A DNA stretch of 64,000 nt from Tenodera sinensis (GCA_030765045.1 CM060961.1:139673564-139737563), one strand, 5' to 3'; shown: positions 41,003 to 52,190, numbered from the stretch's first letter. Notes: a model not told the origin generated them from the sequence alone. Translations and numbers: made by a program.

Positions 41003-41597
41003 TTACGCAATAACAGCTCACAGATTCCACACAGTTACACAAACGACTTCTTTCGAACTAATGTTAGTGCCGCTCCTTATACTATCTTCTATCTGGCGCG
41101 AGAATACGCTCAATAGATATCACCTTTTGTTTGCCTTACTTGACGAAAGAAAGAGGTTATAGCCTTTTGATTTATTTTAAAAACTTTCTCCAACCCTCCT
41201 CAACATTTGTTCTCGCTTGGTCCCTGATGTAAACTCAATAACAAAAATGTTTCACACTGCGTAACTTTTGCAGCGCACAGATATAAAATTTTCCGAAAAC
41301 ATTTCATTTAAAAAATTGTAACACTTAACTTAGTAAACGTAGAGAATTCAAAGTACGCAAGTAGTAGCACTATAGTTTACTCCAGCTAAGAAAAAAAATA
41401 TAGACGTGTTCTAGCAATTTATTAGTGCGTGATGAAACCGAAATTATAATGTGAATATATGTAATTGATAATAGAAAGAAACAAAAAAGGAGATTCTAAT
41501 CGATAGTTAAGGGGAAGACGTAATAAAGTTGAATAGATTAAAGTCTCAAGAATGGAAGCCTAGGCAGATTTAAATGAGTGATAAGGTTACAATTGTT
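41003..41597. other. Spacer, no feature seen
   Basis: AT-rich with no assigned feature. Confidence 0.5.
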
Positions 41598-41599
41598 GT

Positions 41600-41696
41600 A
41601 TGTACGAAGCCCGAGCGATTCCGCGGGCTGATTCGTACCCTACCATGACGTGCTCTAAAGTTGAACAATGGAAATCGCTTCCTTCGTGTCGCCCAC

Positions 41697-41735
<39 letters not shown>
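41600..41735 (+). repeat. Short retroposon-like segment with poly-A tail
   Basis: A GC-balanced stretch of about 100 bp ends in 37 consecutive A residues (41699-41735). The A tail suggests a retroposed RNA; I do not recognise the source and found no target duplication. Confidence 0.5.
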
Positions 41736-41738
<3 letters not shown>

Positions 41739-42590
41739 CAACGCAATACACACTCGTCTTGAATCGAGCCGAGAGTGTACGTCAATTTCTGATTTGTACG
41801 TAAGCTGGCGCGTATACATAATTTAGCGGTTGCTAGAGGGCGACAAAGTTCAAATATTATAACATTGCAGTTGAAGTTACATTCTATTTAAATATCGTCA
41901 GCAGTTCTCTACAAATCTGGAAATTTGCAAATAAAGTTAAATGTTGGTTAATTTTTCGTTTGGTTCCATTCCTACCACAACTCACGCATACCCTGCAGAT
42001 TAGGACCTCTTGATAGAGCTAGTCCGGACACCAAACACAGGATAGGAGATATCCTGGCAACGAGATCTTATAGATCTTAAAGACGACGTCTTCGACTTAG
42101 AGGAACATTTCCGTCAGTGATGAGCACAGAAACAGCAAATACCGGACTTCTATCGAAAAAAAGAAACGTTTTCTGAAGAAATATGGAACTATAAAATTGT
42201 ATAATGACTCTAAAAAGGGTATAACCGGATAGAAAAAAAATTCTGCGTAGGATAATGTGTTCAAACATGAAATTAATAACTCAATATTTACACGACGCTA
42301 TTAGGCACCTGGCAACAGCGCGAGGGTAGAAAAGGACGAGGCTAATGGCAACTTGTATGCGCTAGATAGAGACAGATATATCCCATTCAACTCCATACTG
42401 CCATCTTAGGGTGAGACACGGTATAGGAAGAAGACTCTGTAACTGCTACAGGCCCACCGATCAACTGTTTACAAAATACTCCTATTATGGATACCACATT
42501 CGAACATTTGCCTAATTGGCATCGTCATTGCGCAAATCTTGATTCACAAAGTGCCCTATATCAACTTAGTCGCAATCATTAAATGCAGTT
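41736..42590. other. Spacer, less AT-rich, no feature seen
   Basis: No open frame with a recognisable motif. Confidence 0.45.
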
Positions 42591-42591
42591 G

Positions 42592-42828
42592 TTAATGAAG
42601 TCTGCAATTCACTGTCATGCTACTGCTGGCATTCGCAATAACTGTAACACAATCACTGTTTGACCCTTCTCTGACTTCAGCACACGTGCCTTTCACTTTT
42701 AAATCTGTAGCTTGATCATTATTGGATTTTTCACCAATATGTTTTCTGTCACAAGAATTGCCTCCGACTTCAAGACACGCCTTTTTAACAAACTGTAACA
42801 AATTCGTTTGAAATTTGCGTTTCGACAT
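42592..42828 (-). CDS. Hypothetical 78-aa frame or first exon
   Basis: The minus-strand frame begins MSKRKFQTNLLQFVKKACLE, followed by polar residues with a few Cys. A start of the type MSKRK...LLQFFKK is common in proteins derived from hAT/ZMYM transposons. A possible donor (gtgaat) follows ACA near 42610, so it might be a first exon. I found no following exon. Weak. Confidence 0.3.
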   Translation of the reverse strand: MSKRKFQTNLLQFVKKACLEVGGNSCDRKHIGEKSNNDQATDLKVKGTCAEVREGSNSDCVTVIANASSSMTVNCRLH

Positions 42829-44400
42829 CTTAAACTTGTGGCTCTTATAATCACAACCAAAGCTCTAACTTAGAACTGGACATTTCACTATCACTCCACT
42901 GTGGCACTGTCTACCACCAAGCTTGCACCTGCAGTGTTACTGCATCGACAATAACAGTTTCGAATTAACGAAACGTATACCTATGTATTGTCGATAGCTT
43001 ATTTCCGCTTTGCCGCATTCCCATTCTTGAAGGCATCAGCAAAGAACAGCAAACGTTTTTCTCCGGACCTAGATTTAATTTACTCTTATTAAAATCGTCT
43101 GCGGCGACAAAAATAAAAAGTTGAATAGTTTAATGTAGCACGCTATAGTTTATGATCAAAATAAATGCTATGCAATGCTCTGTAATATGGAATAAGGCAT
43201 AACATTACTTATGTATTAACATTATTATTCGTATTATTATTAAAAGCTAGTAGACGAACATTTTTGCAAAAACTCCTAGAAAAAGGGAAGTTATTTCGAT
43301 TTATACAATTTGGGCCCCATTAGAAACCTTCCACCTCAGTGGTCTGTTCTTAAGATGCGGCACAAAGATTTAAAAGACAATTCCACCACCCTAGGCTACC
43401 TACCTACCCTTTACATGGAATATATGTCATACAACATTTAAACCTGAGAAAGAACAAGTCAACTGTGTGGTGCCCCACAGTATTGTTAAAATGAACCGCA
43501 CGTTTGACATAAACATGTCCCTAGATCTTTAAACAAGGCGCGTTGGGTAAAATTGTTAATCAGAATGATTAATAAGTATCAATGGAACATTTATATGACA
43601 TTCAAAAACCGACAATGTCATTTTCACCTAAAACCTTAGTCCTAGTTTGCCAAAAAAACAGTGCTCCTTGGTGAACCAAAAAACTCAGAACAATTCACTC
43701 AATCCACTCACCGCTATGTACGTGTCGGCTGAGAAGTTTGGTAAAATGCTCCAGAAATCAAACAAGAAGAGTTACATGTAACTCAAGGAACAAAACATGC
43801 TAAAGCTATATAATTTATTTTAGTTGCCTTAACAAAGACTGAGATGGTTGTGTGAAACGCAAAGCTCTCCTAAACCAGCAATATCATAATTGCACACACT
43901 TCACACGTGCCTTAACAAAATGCTGCCCTTTCTTGTCTAGTTCCTTCCGTGTCTAATTTAGAGCCTATTCCATCTCGGTTTGAAGCGTACCTACTGTTCG
44001 CTCAAATAAGTAAGCTTTCTATGTTCTTCCCAAGCGATTATATTTATTCTTCTATTGCTGACTTGCAAGGCTACCTTGGACTTCCGCATGCACTCTACAT
44101 GCTATTTCACCTGTATAATGTCGAAAGCTTCGGTGTCCTTTACAAGGACAGCTGAGAATCTGTGTACTTGGGCAATAGTAACAGCCCTTTTGATAAACCT
44201 AAGGCCTCTATAGGCGGCCAAGGAGATCGGATCACTTCAATTTTCTGACCAAAAGAGTGATCAAAGACGGCCTTGTCTAAATCCGCTTCTTACTTGTTTT
44301 GTCAACAAATTTGTCTATCGTCATTGTCAGAATTTTCTGGAAATTTCAAATCGTTGTAGAAGTATACACAGATCTTGTGCAAACAAAGAAAATGTTTTAT
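42829..44400. other. Intergenic sequence, no assigned feature
   Basis: Several short open stretches (for example 43949-44155) without recognisable motifs. Confidence 0.45.
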
Positions 44401-44410
44401 ATTCAGCAAG

Positions 44411-44823
44411 ATGAGCGATAGTATAGAAAACATAAATTTTGAATGCAATTACAACTTATTTGTGATTAAAAGCACGCTACAAAATCTTCATAATGCTTCA
44501 GATCGCCCGCTAGTCCTGCAGTGGTTGAGAAAATTGACTTCGTGTGATGAACGTATGAAGAAATGAAAATTAGAAATGAATTTATATACTACCTAGTACT
44601 TAATGTACAAAATGGAGTACTCAGGTCACCATTCAACCACGCCCCTCCAGATGTACCAGTGCGGGAGCTTGAGTGCTTGTTACCAACATCAGACGTGAAA
44701 CTTCGAACGGCCGAGGAGGACCCGTCCAAACCCAGGGCTGGACTGAGCAGAGACATTCCACATGTGATTCAATTATACCCTGATGGAGGGAAGTTCCTCT
44801 CGCAGCAGCCATTACCACGTTGA
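44411..44823 (+). pseudogene. DUF4485-like domain ORF with one frameshift
   Basis: The first frame gives MSDSIENINFECNYNLFVIK, STLQNLHNASDRPLVLQWLR and KLTSCDERMKK, then stops. The overlapping next frame continues EEMKIRNEFIYYLVLNVQN and GVLRSPFNHAPP, then a less conserved tail ending SQQPLPR. Together this resembles the DUF4485 domain (F..N....K.LI..L...D.....WL.KL..C......R..Y...L...LQ.G.L..PF...PP). It needs one frameshift near 44560. It could be a retrocopy, a decayed gene or a gene with a sequence error. No splice sites are needed within the domain. Confidence 0.5.
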
Positions 44824-45656
44824 GGGGCCTTCTGCTATCTCACGGTTATTAAAAGGGATCATGAGGAGAAATCATGAACGACATTCTGTAAACTGTAAAT
44901 GTAAAGTGTATTTTCGAGTCTTTCGGGTAATAAATCCTGGGTCACCATGGCAAAAGTACTTAGTGTTAAAACAAATTATTTCAAGTTAAGCAAAGATATA
45001 TTTTATTTCCTTTTTAGCTTGAGTAAAATGTTTGAGTACAACGGACAGAGTCCTATTTGATTTTCGATGGCGCTAGTATCTTTCCATGTGTAACGAGGTG
45101 GTTGCAAACCTATGCATGGAAAACGACACAATGTCGTGACTGACTCTACGAGCTGGCTTGTAAGTCCCCCATATGGGGAGGGTAATCAGAAGAAGGTTAT
45201 GTGAGACAACACCACGTCATAAAGCTACATCATAATGTACATCTAAATAATAATCGCGTTCTCCCTGACTCATCGTGGTACCATTTTGTGTCTCTCACAC
45301 TGCATAATCTAATCTATTACTTATTTCGGTGCCCTTTTTACTTGATTTACTACGTAGGTAGTGGAAATATTAGTTCATCCCAAAAACTGGATACCCAGAT
45401 TTAGCCCCAAATACCTACATGGTTTTGGACCAGCTAAAGTACAGAAAAAGATGTTTTCCACTGCGTGTGATAGGTAGTGAAAGAATATTATCGCTTCCAA
45501 ATTTCGATAACAATAATCTTTTTAAAGGTTTAACCTACTATTTAGCCATATTCCCACTGCACCTGCAAGAAACTTAGCAATAATGTAATTTTTGTATATG
45601 TTTATCTCGATTAACATGTAGGGCAATAAGCGTTTGTAAGAATTGCTTTTACAAAG
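44824..45656. other. Intergenic; includes 3' end of a family A SINE
   Basis: At 45125-45195, TGACTCTACGAGCTGGCTTG followed by a block ending GGGTAATCAG matches the 3' end of SINE family A. The rest has no assigned feature. Confidence 0.5.
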
Positions 45657-45885
45657 TAGAGGCCTGCAGGGGCTCGGGCCAAGCCCTCGGACTTAGACTC
45701 GACCCGGCCCGCAGGACAGGTTCGGGCCTAACTTGAAAAATAATTGTCGGGCTCGGGCCGGGCCCGGGCTTGAAAATTAAGAGATACAGAATAATGTATT
45801 ATATATTTTTCTGAGAATAGCACAATTATCACAGCATTCCTATCACTAGGAATTCTATATGATTATTCTGCTGAAAGGTTTTAAA

Positions 45886-45907
45886 CAACAACAACAACAA
45901 CAACAAC

Positions 45908-46005
<98 letters not shown>

Positions 46006-46012
46006 TAATAAT
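45886..46012. repeat. (AAC)n(AAT)n microsatellite
   Basis: About 127 bp, first AAC units and then AAT units. Confidence 0.95.
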
Positions 46013-46077
46013 AATGATAGTAATCATAATTAATAATAATTAATCATAATAATAAATAATAAGCAATAATAATAATA

Positions 46078-46119
46078 GTGGTGGTGGTGGTGGTGGTGGT
46101 GGTGGTGGTGGCGGTGGCG

Positions 46120-46151
<32 letters not shown>

Positions 46152-46481
46152 GGTGGCGGTGGCGGTGGCGGTGGCGGTGGCGGTGGCGGTGGCGGTGGCG
46201 GTGGCGGTGGCGGTGGCGGTGGCGGTGGCGGTGGCGGTGGCGGTGGCGGTGGCGGTGGCGGTGGCGGTGGCGGTGGCGGTGGCGGTGGCGGTGGCGGTGG
46301 CGGTGGCGGTGGCGGTGGCGGTGGCGGTGGCGGTGGCGGTGGCGGTGGCGGTGGCGGTGGCGGTGGCGGTGGCGGTGGCGGTGGCGGTGGCGGTGGCGGT
46401 GGCGGTGGCGGTGGCGGTGGCGGTGGCGGTGGCGGTGGCGGTGGCGGTGGCGGTGGCGGTGGCGGTGGCGGTGGCGGTGGC

Positions 46482-46513
<32 letters not shown>

Positions 46514-46550
46514 TGGCGGTGGTGGTGGTGGTGGTGGTGGTGGTGGTGTC
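46078..46550. repeat. (GGTGGC)n array, about 470 bp
   Basis: Starts as pure GGT, becomes GGC for a few units, then alternates GGTGGC for about 400 bp and returns to GGT. Open frames across it encode only poly-Pro or alternating Val-Ala and are not genes. Confidence 0.97.
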
Positions 46551-46623
46551 ATCAAAATCATAATAAATTATATAATCGGGCCGAACCTAAGAATGTCGGC
46601 CCGTGCAGGCCTGTATTACAAAT

Positions 46624-46800
46624 CACACTTGCACACCAGTCTTTTGCCTCCTCTACCACGCACATACAATAGTAGTAGGTAGAGAAAGTATTGCATACCA
46701 CAAAAAATACTGTACAGAGACTTTAGTGGAAATACACATTTTGAAGTCTCCTCAAAAAGGAATTTTACAAAAAGGTCAGCGCACTTGCTTGTGTATGTAT
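46624..46800. other. Spacer, no feature seen
   Basis: No recognisable motif. Confidence 0.5.
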
Positions 46801-46803
46801 GTC

Positions 46804-46806
<3 letters not shown>

Positions 46807-46843
<37 letters not shown>

Positions 46844-46872
46844 TGTGGGTGTGTGGGTGTGTGGGTGTGTGG
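46807..46872. repeat. (GT)n microsatellite with GTGTGGGT units
   Basis: About 66 bp, pure GT and then a GTGTGGGT 8-mer repeat. Confidence 0.95.
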
Positions 46873-47540
46873 ATGAGATGGGTATTGGTGAGTGTATTTG
46901 TAAACAGCACAACTCAAAAGCTCAATATTGTTTAAATACCAAGCTTGGTGCTTATGTTCAGCATCTTCCAAGGACAGGCACAAAGATTTGCAAGAAAATC
47001 TCGCACCCAAGACTAGTTTCCATGGAACATATTTCAAAAGTTTGAGTTCAGCAAAATGGCCCTAGCGATTTTCATTAAAACACCATATGTTTAAGATGTT
47101 TTCAATGAAATTTACAGCTTGCGTTATTTGAAAATGGCATTAGAAGTCCTCTTCATTCTATATCACTTTTGTATATCTCGTATACCCTGATGTGTTTGCT
47201 ATACTTCTACTGTTCTCAAACGAGAAGGCATGATTCATTTTCACTTTCTCTACTACGTATAGTAAGTAGAGGAAGTATTGTGTTCCATCCAAGAACTCGA
47301 CGTTGAAATTTCACCGGAAATAAGTTTTCAGACTCCCTGAATATAAAAAAGAAGGAAAAAATTGAGATGTTGCTAGGACACAAAGGTAAACATGGATTAA
47401 GACCTCAAGTTCAAATACCCGTTGCCGCATATTTTTTGTTCTCTCTCTCTCCCTCCCCCTCCCGCCCCTGCCACCCCTCTAATCTCACCCTTCCCTCCCT
47501 CCATTCCGCCCTTCCTTCCATCCTTAGAAACATTACTGCT
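46873..47540. other. Spacer with pyrimidine-rich tract
   Basis: A C/T-rich tract at 47441-47525 precedes the piggyBac pseudogene. Otherwise no feature. Confidence 0.5.
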
Positions 47541-47545
47541 GATCA

Positions 47546-48520
47546 TTGGTCAGTGACTACAGTTTGGTGAAAGATCTGCAGAAGGAGAGATTGTCCTTTG
47601 GCGGAACATTGAGGGAAAATAAACCACAGCTTCCAGTTGAGTTACTCAATGTAAGAGGCAAAGCTCAGCATTCCAGCGTGTTTGCATTTAAAGAAGAGGC
47701 TACCCTGGTCTATTACATTGTATTTAACAAAGGTAAGAACGTCCTTGCGATATCAGGTCAACATTTTGACGATGCTATTGATCAAAACTCCGGTGAAAAG
47801 CAGGAACCAGAGATGATAACGACTTACAATGAAACAAAATCCGGGGTGGATGTGGTAGACAAACAATGCGCCACATAAGATGTTGCCAGAAACTGTTGCA
47901 GATGGCCTTTAGTGGTAATTATTATAAAGCTTAACATATCTGCGCCCGCCTCTGTAGCGTGATGGTTAGCAACACTGCCTCACGTTCAAGAGGCTTAGGG
48001 TGAGTTATCCAGGAATGGTTTTTTTTCCAAGGTTTTCCTTTATCCTGAGAAGACGAATGTTGGGTAATTTAAACCTTCATGGACCTCGGGCTCATTTGAG
48101 CATCATTTCACCCATTTCATTCATTAACCATCCGATATGACATTACGTTGGAGGACATTAATTAAAAAAAAGGTTAACATATCTACACTAAATGTTCAAA
48201 TTCTCTTCCTAGGCAAGGGAAGTAAAATCAAGAGCAGGAGGTTATTTTTGAAGAAGTCATCCCGAGAGCTATATTTTAATCATCTATCTAAAAAGGAGCA
48301 CGCTTACAAGGGGTTAAGGAGTGGGCTTCAATAAGATCTTAAAAGGTGTCGGCCTACAGAAACTAACGAAGTTTCTTCAGGTCCTTCTACTGAAAATAAG
48401 CGCAAACGTTGTAACACTTGCTTTGTAGACTCAGAAAAGAAATTACTTTCAAGATATTGCTACAAGAAATGTGAAATATAATATTGTTTAGAGCATGCCG
48501 GACAGGTTTGCAAGAAGTGC
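47546..48520 (+). pseudogene. piggyBac transposase, 3' half, split by a SINE
   Basis: The frame 47546-47878 gives LVKDLQKERLSFGGTLRENK, PQLPVELLNVRGKAQHSSVF, FKEEATLVYY and ITTYNETKSGVDVVDKQCAT; the Asp residues in GVDVVDKQC are in the last catalytic region of piggyBac transposases. After a frameshift (RNCCRWPLVVIII) the gene is split by a SINE (47942-48173). It resumes with LNVQILFLGK-type residues and the C-terminal Cys ribbon CNTCFVDSEKKLLSRYCCKK with YCLEHAGQVCKKC (about 48410-48520). Frameshifts occur in each part. A different family from the copies at 211-6868. Confidence 0.8.
47942..48173 (+). repeat. tRNA-derived SINE (family D) with 11-bp TSD
   Basis: A duplication TTAACATATCT (47931-47941 and 48174-48184) flanks it. 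The head CGCCTCTGTAGCGTGATGGT contains an A-box-like TAGCGTGATGGTTAG; the B-box is decayed (GGTGAGTTATCC). It ends in a short A-rich tail (ATTAAAAAAAAGG). Confidence 0.75.
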
Positions 48521-48556
48521 TGAGAATTTGCAGTGAAAACTCCCAAGTGTATTGCA

Positions 48557-48557
<1 letters not shown>

Positions 48558-48642
<85 letters not shown>

Positions 48643-48644
48643 CA
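48558..48644. repeat. (CA)n microsatellite
   Basis: About 87 bp, nearly pure. Confidence 0.97.
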
Positions 48645-49435
48645 ATTTAGTCAAAATAACTAATTAATTGTACTAATGTTCATAATTTCATAAGAACTGT
48701 CGATGTTTATTGTTTATTCTTATATTTGAACATAAAATTATTACCTTTTCACATTTCGTACATCCACAGTATTAGTTTATTTTCAGCACCCTACATAACT
48801 TATGTTTTTTAAATGTAATATGATGTACTGTAGTTCTTTGAAAACGAAAATGTGGCGTATAAAATAATATAAATAAAACACAATGAAATACAAATAATTC
48901 ACATTCAGGAGGAATTTCAGACAGCATAGAGGCAGATATGTACGTGGTGTCTCTCAGATATAAAGCGCCCGAACATGTAACAATAAACATTGCGCCTGAC
49001 GGAGGTTTAAATGAATATCGTTACAACAATTTTGAAAATTCGTCCCGTTTTAGTCATTTCCTGGTGCAATTCTAAGGACTTCAAAGAAAGTTACGTTAGG
49101 ATATATTATTATGACTTACACATGTTTGTGTTTAACATTTCAGATGGAATTTTTTGAAATTCCATATTTTGTTATAAATATTATAATCTGAATATATTTC
49201 TCTTTCTTTAAATGCCACGGAACTTTCGTGTATGTGGGTGAAAGTCCAATTATAATATAAAGGAGTCTACCGTTTCGGCATTTTCATTTACCAAGGGTGT
49301 TTCAAGGAGGAAACTGTTGATTAAATCTACTAATGGAGCAAAAAGTAACAAAACGGGACGCATTTTCTAAACTGTTGTAATGATATTCATTTGAACATAT
49401 ATATTGGCTAAATAAGTGGTTGTATTTTAAATGGT

Positions 49436-49437
<2 letters not shown>
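48645..49437. other. AT-rich spacer, no feature seen
   Basis: No coding or repeat signal that I can assign. Confidence 0.5.
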
Positions 49438-49491
<54 letters not shown>

Positions 49492-51298
49492 GTTCATGGG
49501 TGACAAGTTGGTAGGATTCAAAGGAAGGGTTGTTGGAGTACCGCGTCAGCACCTCCGTTAGTATATGTTAGGATACAAGCTGCCGCACATAGCGGGAGCG
49601 CGAAAAGGTAGGGTCCAGGACATGGCCATTACACGAGGCACTGGCCATGACCGTGGGGTTAAAGGTGAAGGTGGGTAAGGGGAGTTAAAGGTGAAGTTCT
49701 TTATTTGAGTTGGGTGTTCATTTTTGTGTTTTCTTGGGAAGACTGTGTTGGTGGCTTCGAGGGGCCGGTGATATAGGGCAGGATGTCCGCATGTGTTAGT
49801 CCGGTGCCACTACAGAGCATGGTCCGGCACTTGTTGACACATGGATGTCCTGTGTGGCTGAAGTAGCCTCTCTGGACGAGTGAAATTTGCTCTGGTGTCA
49901 GTTTACGTAGTTGAAGAGTGTCAGTGTGGTGAAGATGGGTTGCAGCGTTTGTGGCTGGCTGGTGAGTTTGTTGCTCGCGGTGCTGCTCTCTGGTGAGTGG
50001 AGGTGGAGGTGGTGAGGTCTGCGTACTTGCTTCATGTGTAGTGGTCGACGGTTTGTTTTCTATTCTGTGGAGCTTGCGTTGAATTGATGCCAGTATTTCA
50101 GTGTTATCCAGTTCTATTGTTGCACTGCGTAGTTCCTCTAGTAGTTTAGCAGCAGCATCGAAGCCGGTGGTGTGATATAGCAGTTGTCGTGTGATTGGTG
50201 TAAGCTGTTTACGGTGAGTCCGACGGAGTGTGTTGATGTTCTTGCTGAGTTTCTGTATGTCTTGTTGTAGTGCTGCGAGTCTGGTTGTTGTTGTGTTGTG
50301 ATGTTCTCGTCCAGTAGTTATGGCGGTTTCGACTTGTGTCTTCACGGAGGCCGTGGAGTTGGCGATTGTTGTCACTGCGGCTGTTAATTGAAGTACTGCG
50401 TCCTCAAGCTTTTCCAGTCGTTTGTGGAGGCTTTGGGCCTCCTGGCGGATGTCTTCGGCCTTGTTCCTGGGCAGTGGCGTTGTGGTGGTGATGGTGGCGT
50501 AGGTTGGACTGGTCTGTTGTGTTGTTGATCCTTCTGCGTTGGTTGGATCTGATCGGCGGCGTGGCTGTGTGGCTGCGGTGACAGGTGCAGGTTGTGGGGC
50601 CCGTGGGTAGTAGGGGCACTGCGCTTGCCCCGTGAAATGGCCTATGCCATTGCAGGTAGCGCAGTACCGGCGACGACAGCGGAGATCGTGGCTGGTGCAC
50701 TCACTAGTGAGGCCGTAGGCCCCACAGTAATGGCACCTTGGTGCGGCGCTGCAGGTGGTGGCGTCGTGCCCATATCTGCAACATCTGCGGCAGGGCACTT
50801 GTCGTGTAGTCCTGGCGGGCTCAGCAGGCAGGCGCCGCCCAAGTAAGGGCAAGCCCGTCCTTATGGCGGCTTCTCGGTCTGCTGAGTCGGCGATGATGAT
50901 CCTCATCAAGTGCGTTGGTCCTCGGGAGGTGACGATTCGGGTGGCCCTCAATGCTGATGGCCACTCATGTTGTGCTGCGCTCAGTAGATGCCTCGCTGGG
51001 AAGTCGCGAGGAACTCCTCGGATGATAACACTGGCCCCCGAGGGGGGACCGGTGTGTGCAGACGGCGGTGTGTTGGCCGGGAGATGTTCCGTGGGCGGCG
51101 GTGGAGCCGGCAATTCCGGGATTGGCACTGCCACTGCCTCTCCCGGGGAGCTAGCCTCCTGCCTGAGTGGCAGTGGGCGCTCAACTGGCTGCCTCTCTAA
51201 CTGCGGTGAAGTGGTGTCAGCGCTAGTGGCGCTCGGCGCGGCGGTGTCCGCAGCTACGGCGGCTGTGTTGGGTACACCATCGGGTATTTGTAGTCATT
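49438..51298 (-). mobile_element. Gag-only non-LTR retroelement with poly-A tail
   Basis: On the minus strand a gag-like ORF is followed by about 210 bp of 3' UTR and a pure run of 50 A residues (T at 49438-49487). The poly-A run gives the orientation and shows retroposition. No reverse transcriptase lies between the ORF and the tail, so the element is either an internally deleted LINE or a non-autonomous gag-coding family. It is clearly richer in GC than its flanks. The 5' boundary was not found; 51298 is where the open frame context ends. Confidence 0.6.
49701..51134 (-). CDS. ORF1 gag-like protein, intact 477 aa
   Basis: Residues 1-33 are Pro-rich. 33-110 form an RRM-like region (GASVIIRGVPRDFPARHLLS). 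Three zinc knuckles follow: CRRCCRYGHDATTC (115-128), CHYCGAYGLTSEC (134-146) and CATCNGIGHFTGQAQC (158-173). Residues 225-335 contain a likely coiled coil (LHKRLEKLEDAVLQLTAAVT ... LAALQQDIQKLSKNINTLRR). The C-terminus carries HPCVNKCRTMLCSG. RRM-like region plus CCHC knuckles are typical of ORF1 nucleocapsid proteins of jockey/R1-type LINEs, which package element RNA. The frame is fully open, implying youth or selection; no RT gene is attached. Confidence 0.78.
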   Translation of the reverse strand: MAVPIPELPAPPPPTEHLPANTPPSAHTGPPSGASVIIRGVPRDFPARHLLSAAQHEWPSALRATRIVTSRGPTHLMRIIIADSADREAAIRTGLPLLGRRLPAEPARTTRQVPCRRCCRYGHDATTCSAAPRCHYCGAYGLTSECTSHDLRCRRRYCATCNGIGHFTGQAQCPYYPRAPQPAPVTAATQPRRRSDPTNAEGSTTQQTSPTYATITTTTPLPRNKAEDIRQEAQSLHKRLEKLEDAVLQLTAAVTTIANSTASVKTQVETAITTGREHHNTTTTRLAALQQDIQKLSKNINTLRRTHRKQLTPITRQLLYHTTGFDAAAKLLEELRSATIELDNTEILASIQRKLHRIENKPSTTTHEASTQTSPPPPPLTREQHREQQTHQPATNAATHLHHTDTLQLRKLTPEQISLVQRGYFSHTGHPCVNKCRTMLCSGTGLTHADILPYITGPSKPPTQSSQENTKMNTQLK

Positions 51299-52190
51299 AG
51301 TCTGGCTGTGGTATTACGTCAATCAAAGCAGGCAGAGTCAGTTAAAGGTCTATACTATTGGCTGTATATTCGAAGGGCCTCGTACCTCATCAACGGTTTG
51401 TGCAACAGTTCGTTGGACCCTAGGCAATGCATGTCGACATTAAATCGCCGTTCACGGCTGTCATTGCGTAATCTCATTGGAGTGGGGTTGGTAGGTGAAG
51501 TTGTCTGTCGGTCACTCTGGCGGGAGCGTCATCGTTGCGGTTGCTATCAGCCCTTTTCATCTCAGAAGGAGGCACACTGTTTCCTGCTTTCATACTCTAA
51601 AGACTGATGGTCTCGACTTCTTCCCAGTGTCAGGTCTGGTCATAGCTTCGGAGGTCCGCAGTGCAGCTAGTTTCGCTGATACACAAAGCAGCCACGAAGG
51701 CGCTCCCCGTGTTCCAGCGAGCCTCAAAGGAAGCACTTTCGAAAAGGGAGCGGCACGTTGCAGGTCTGTGACCCATGTCCGCCTCACACTTCGAACCGGC
51801 GGCCCCGCCCTGCAATTGGCAGCCAAAAGTCCTAATCGCTGGCAGTTGCCGTACTGTTTCGGAATCCGGGTCGAACCATAGTCATCGACTGTTGCAACTG
51901 GGCAATTCACATCAGTGAAATCCGACAGGTCGCGAGTTCCTTTTTGATTGCATATTCGGCGCCATTCATGTAGAGGCGCTTAATTAAGGCCCTACAGCTC
52001 TTTGATTGCCTTAGTGCCTCAACGTGGAAAGCCTCACTGCCGGGTGCAGGTGGCCACCAATGCATTTAGAGTCTTCAAGGGTCCTTGTCCTAACCTGGAA
52101 ATCATGGGTCAATGAGGCCCGGCGTACCTCGAGTTTGGGAATCCCGGTCCGTCTCGCGAAGGAGGTTGCTAAGGTCCGTAAAATGTCGCT
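51299..52190. other. GC-balanced region of unknown nature
   Basis: Base composition resembles the gag element rather than the AT-rich surroundings, so it may be its 5' UTR or an adjacent repeat. Short open frames on both strands have no recognisable motifs. Confidence 0.4.

Larger units (their letters stand above)
45657..46615. mobile_element. hAT-like MITE filled with microsatellites
   Basis: Termini TAGAGGCCTGCAGGGGCTCG at the left and TACAGGCCTGCACGGGCCGA (reverse) at the right, with a near-perfect 8-bp duplication (TTACAAAG 45649-45656, TTACAAAT 46616-46623). An 8-bp duplication and YA.AGG-type ends suggest hAT. The outer 100 bp is GC-rich with repeated GGGCTCGGGCC-type words; the centre is an (AAC/AAT)n tract and a long GGTGGC array. 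No coding capacity. Confidence 0.65.

Noticed and set aside
46040..46563. Long open frames encoding poly-Pro and Val-Ala repeats
   Set aside because: They are the direct translation of the GGTGGC/GGT microsatellite; no unique sequence or start context.
50755..51300. Plus-strand ORF of 181 codons
   Set aside because: Antisense shadow of the gag-like ORF; its composition mirrors the opposite strand and it has no motif.
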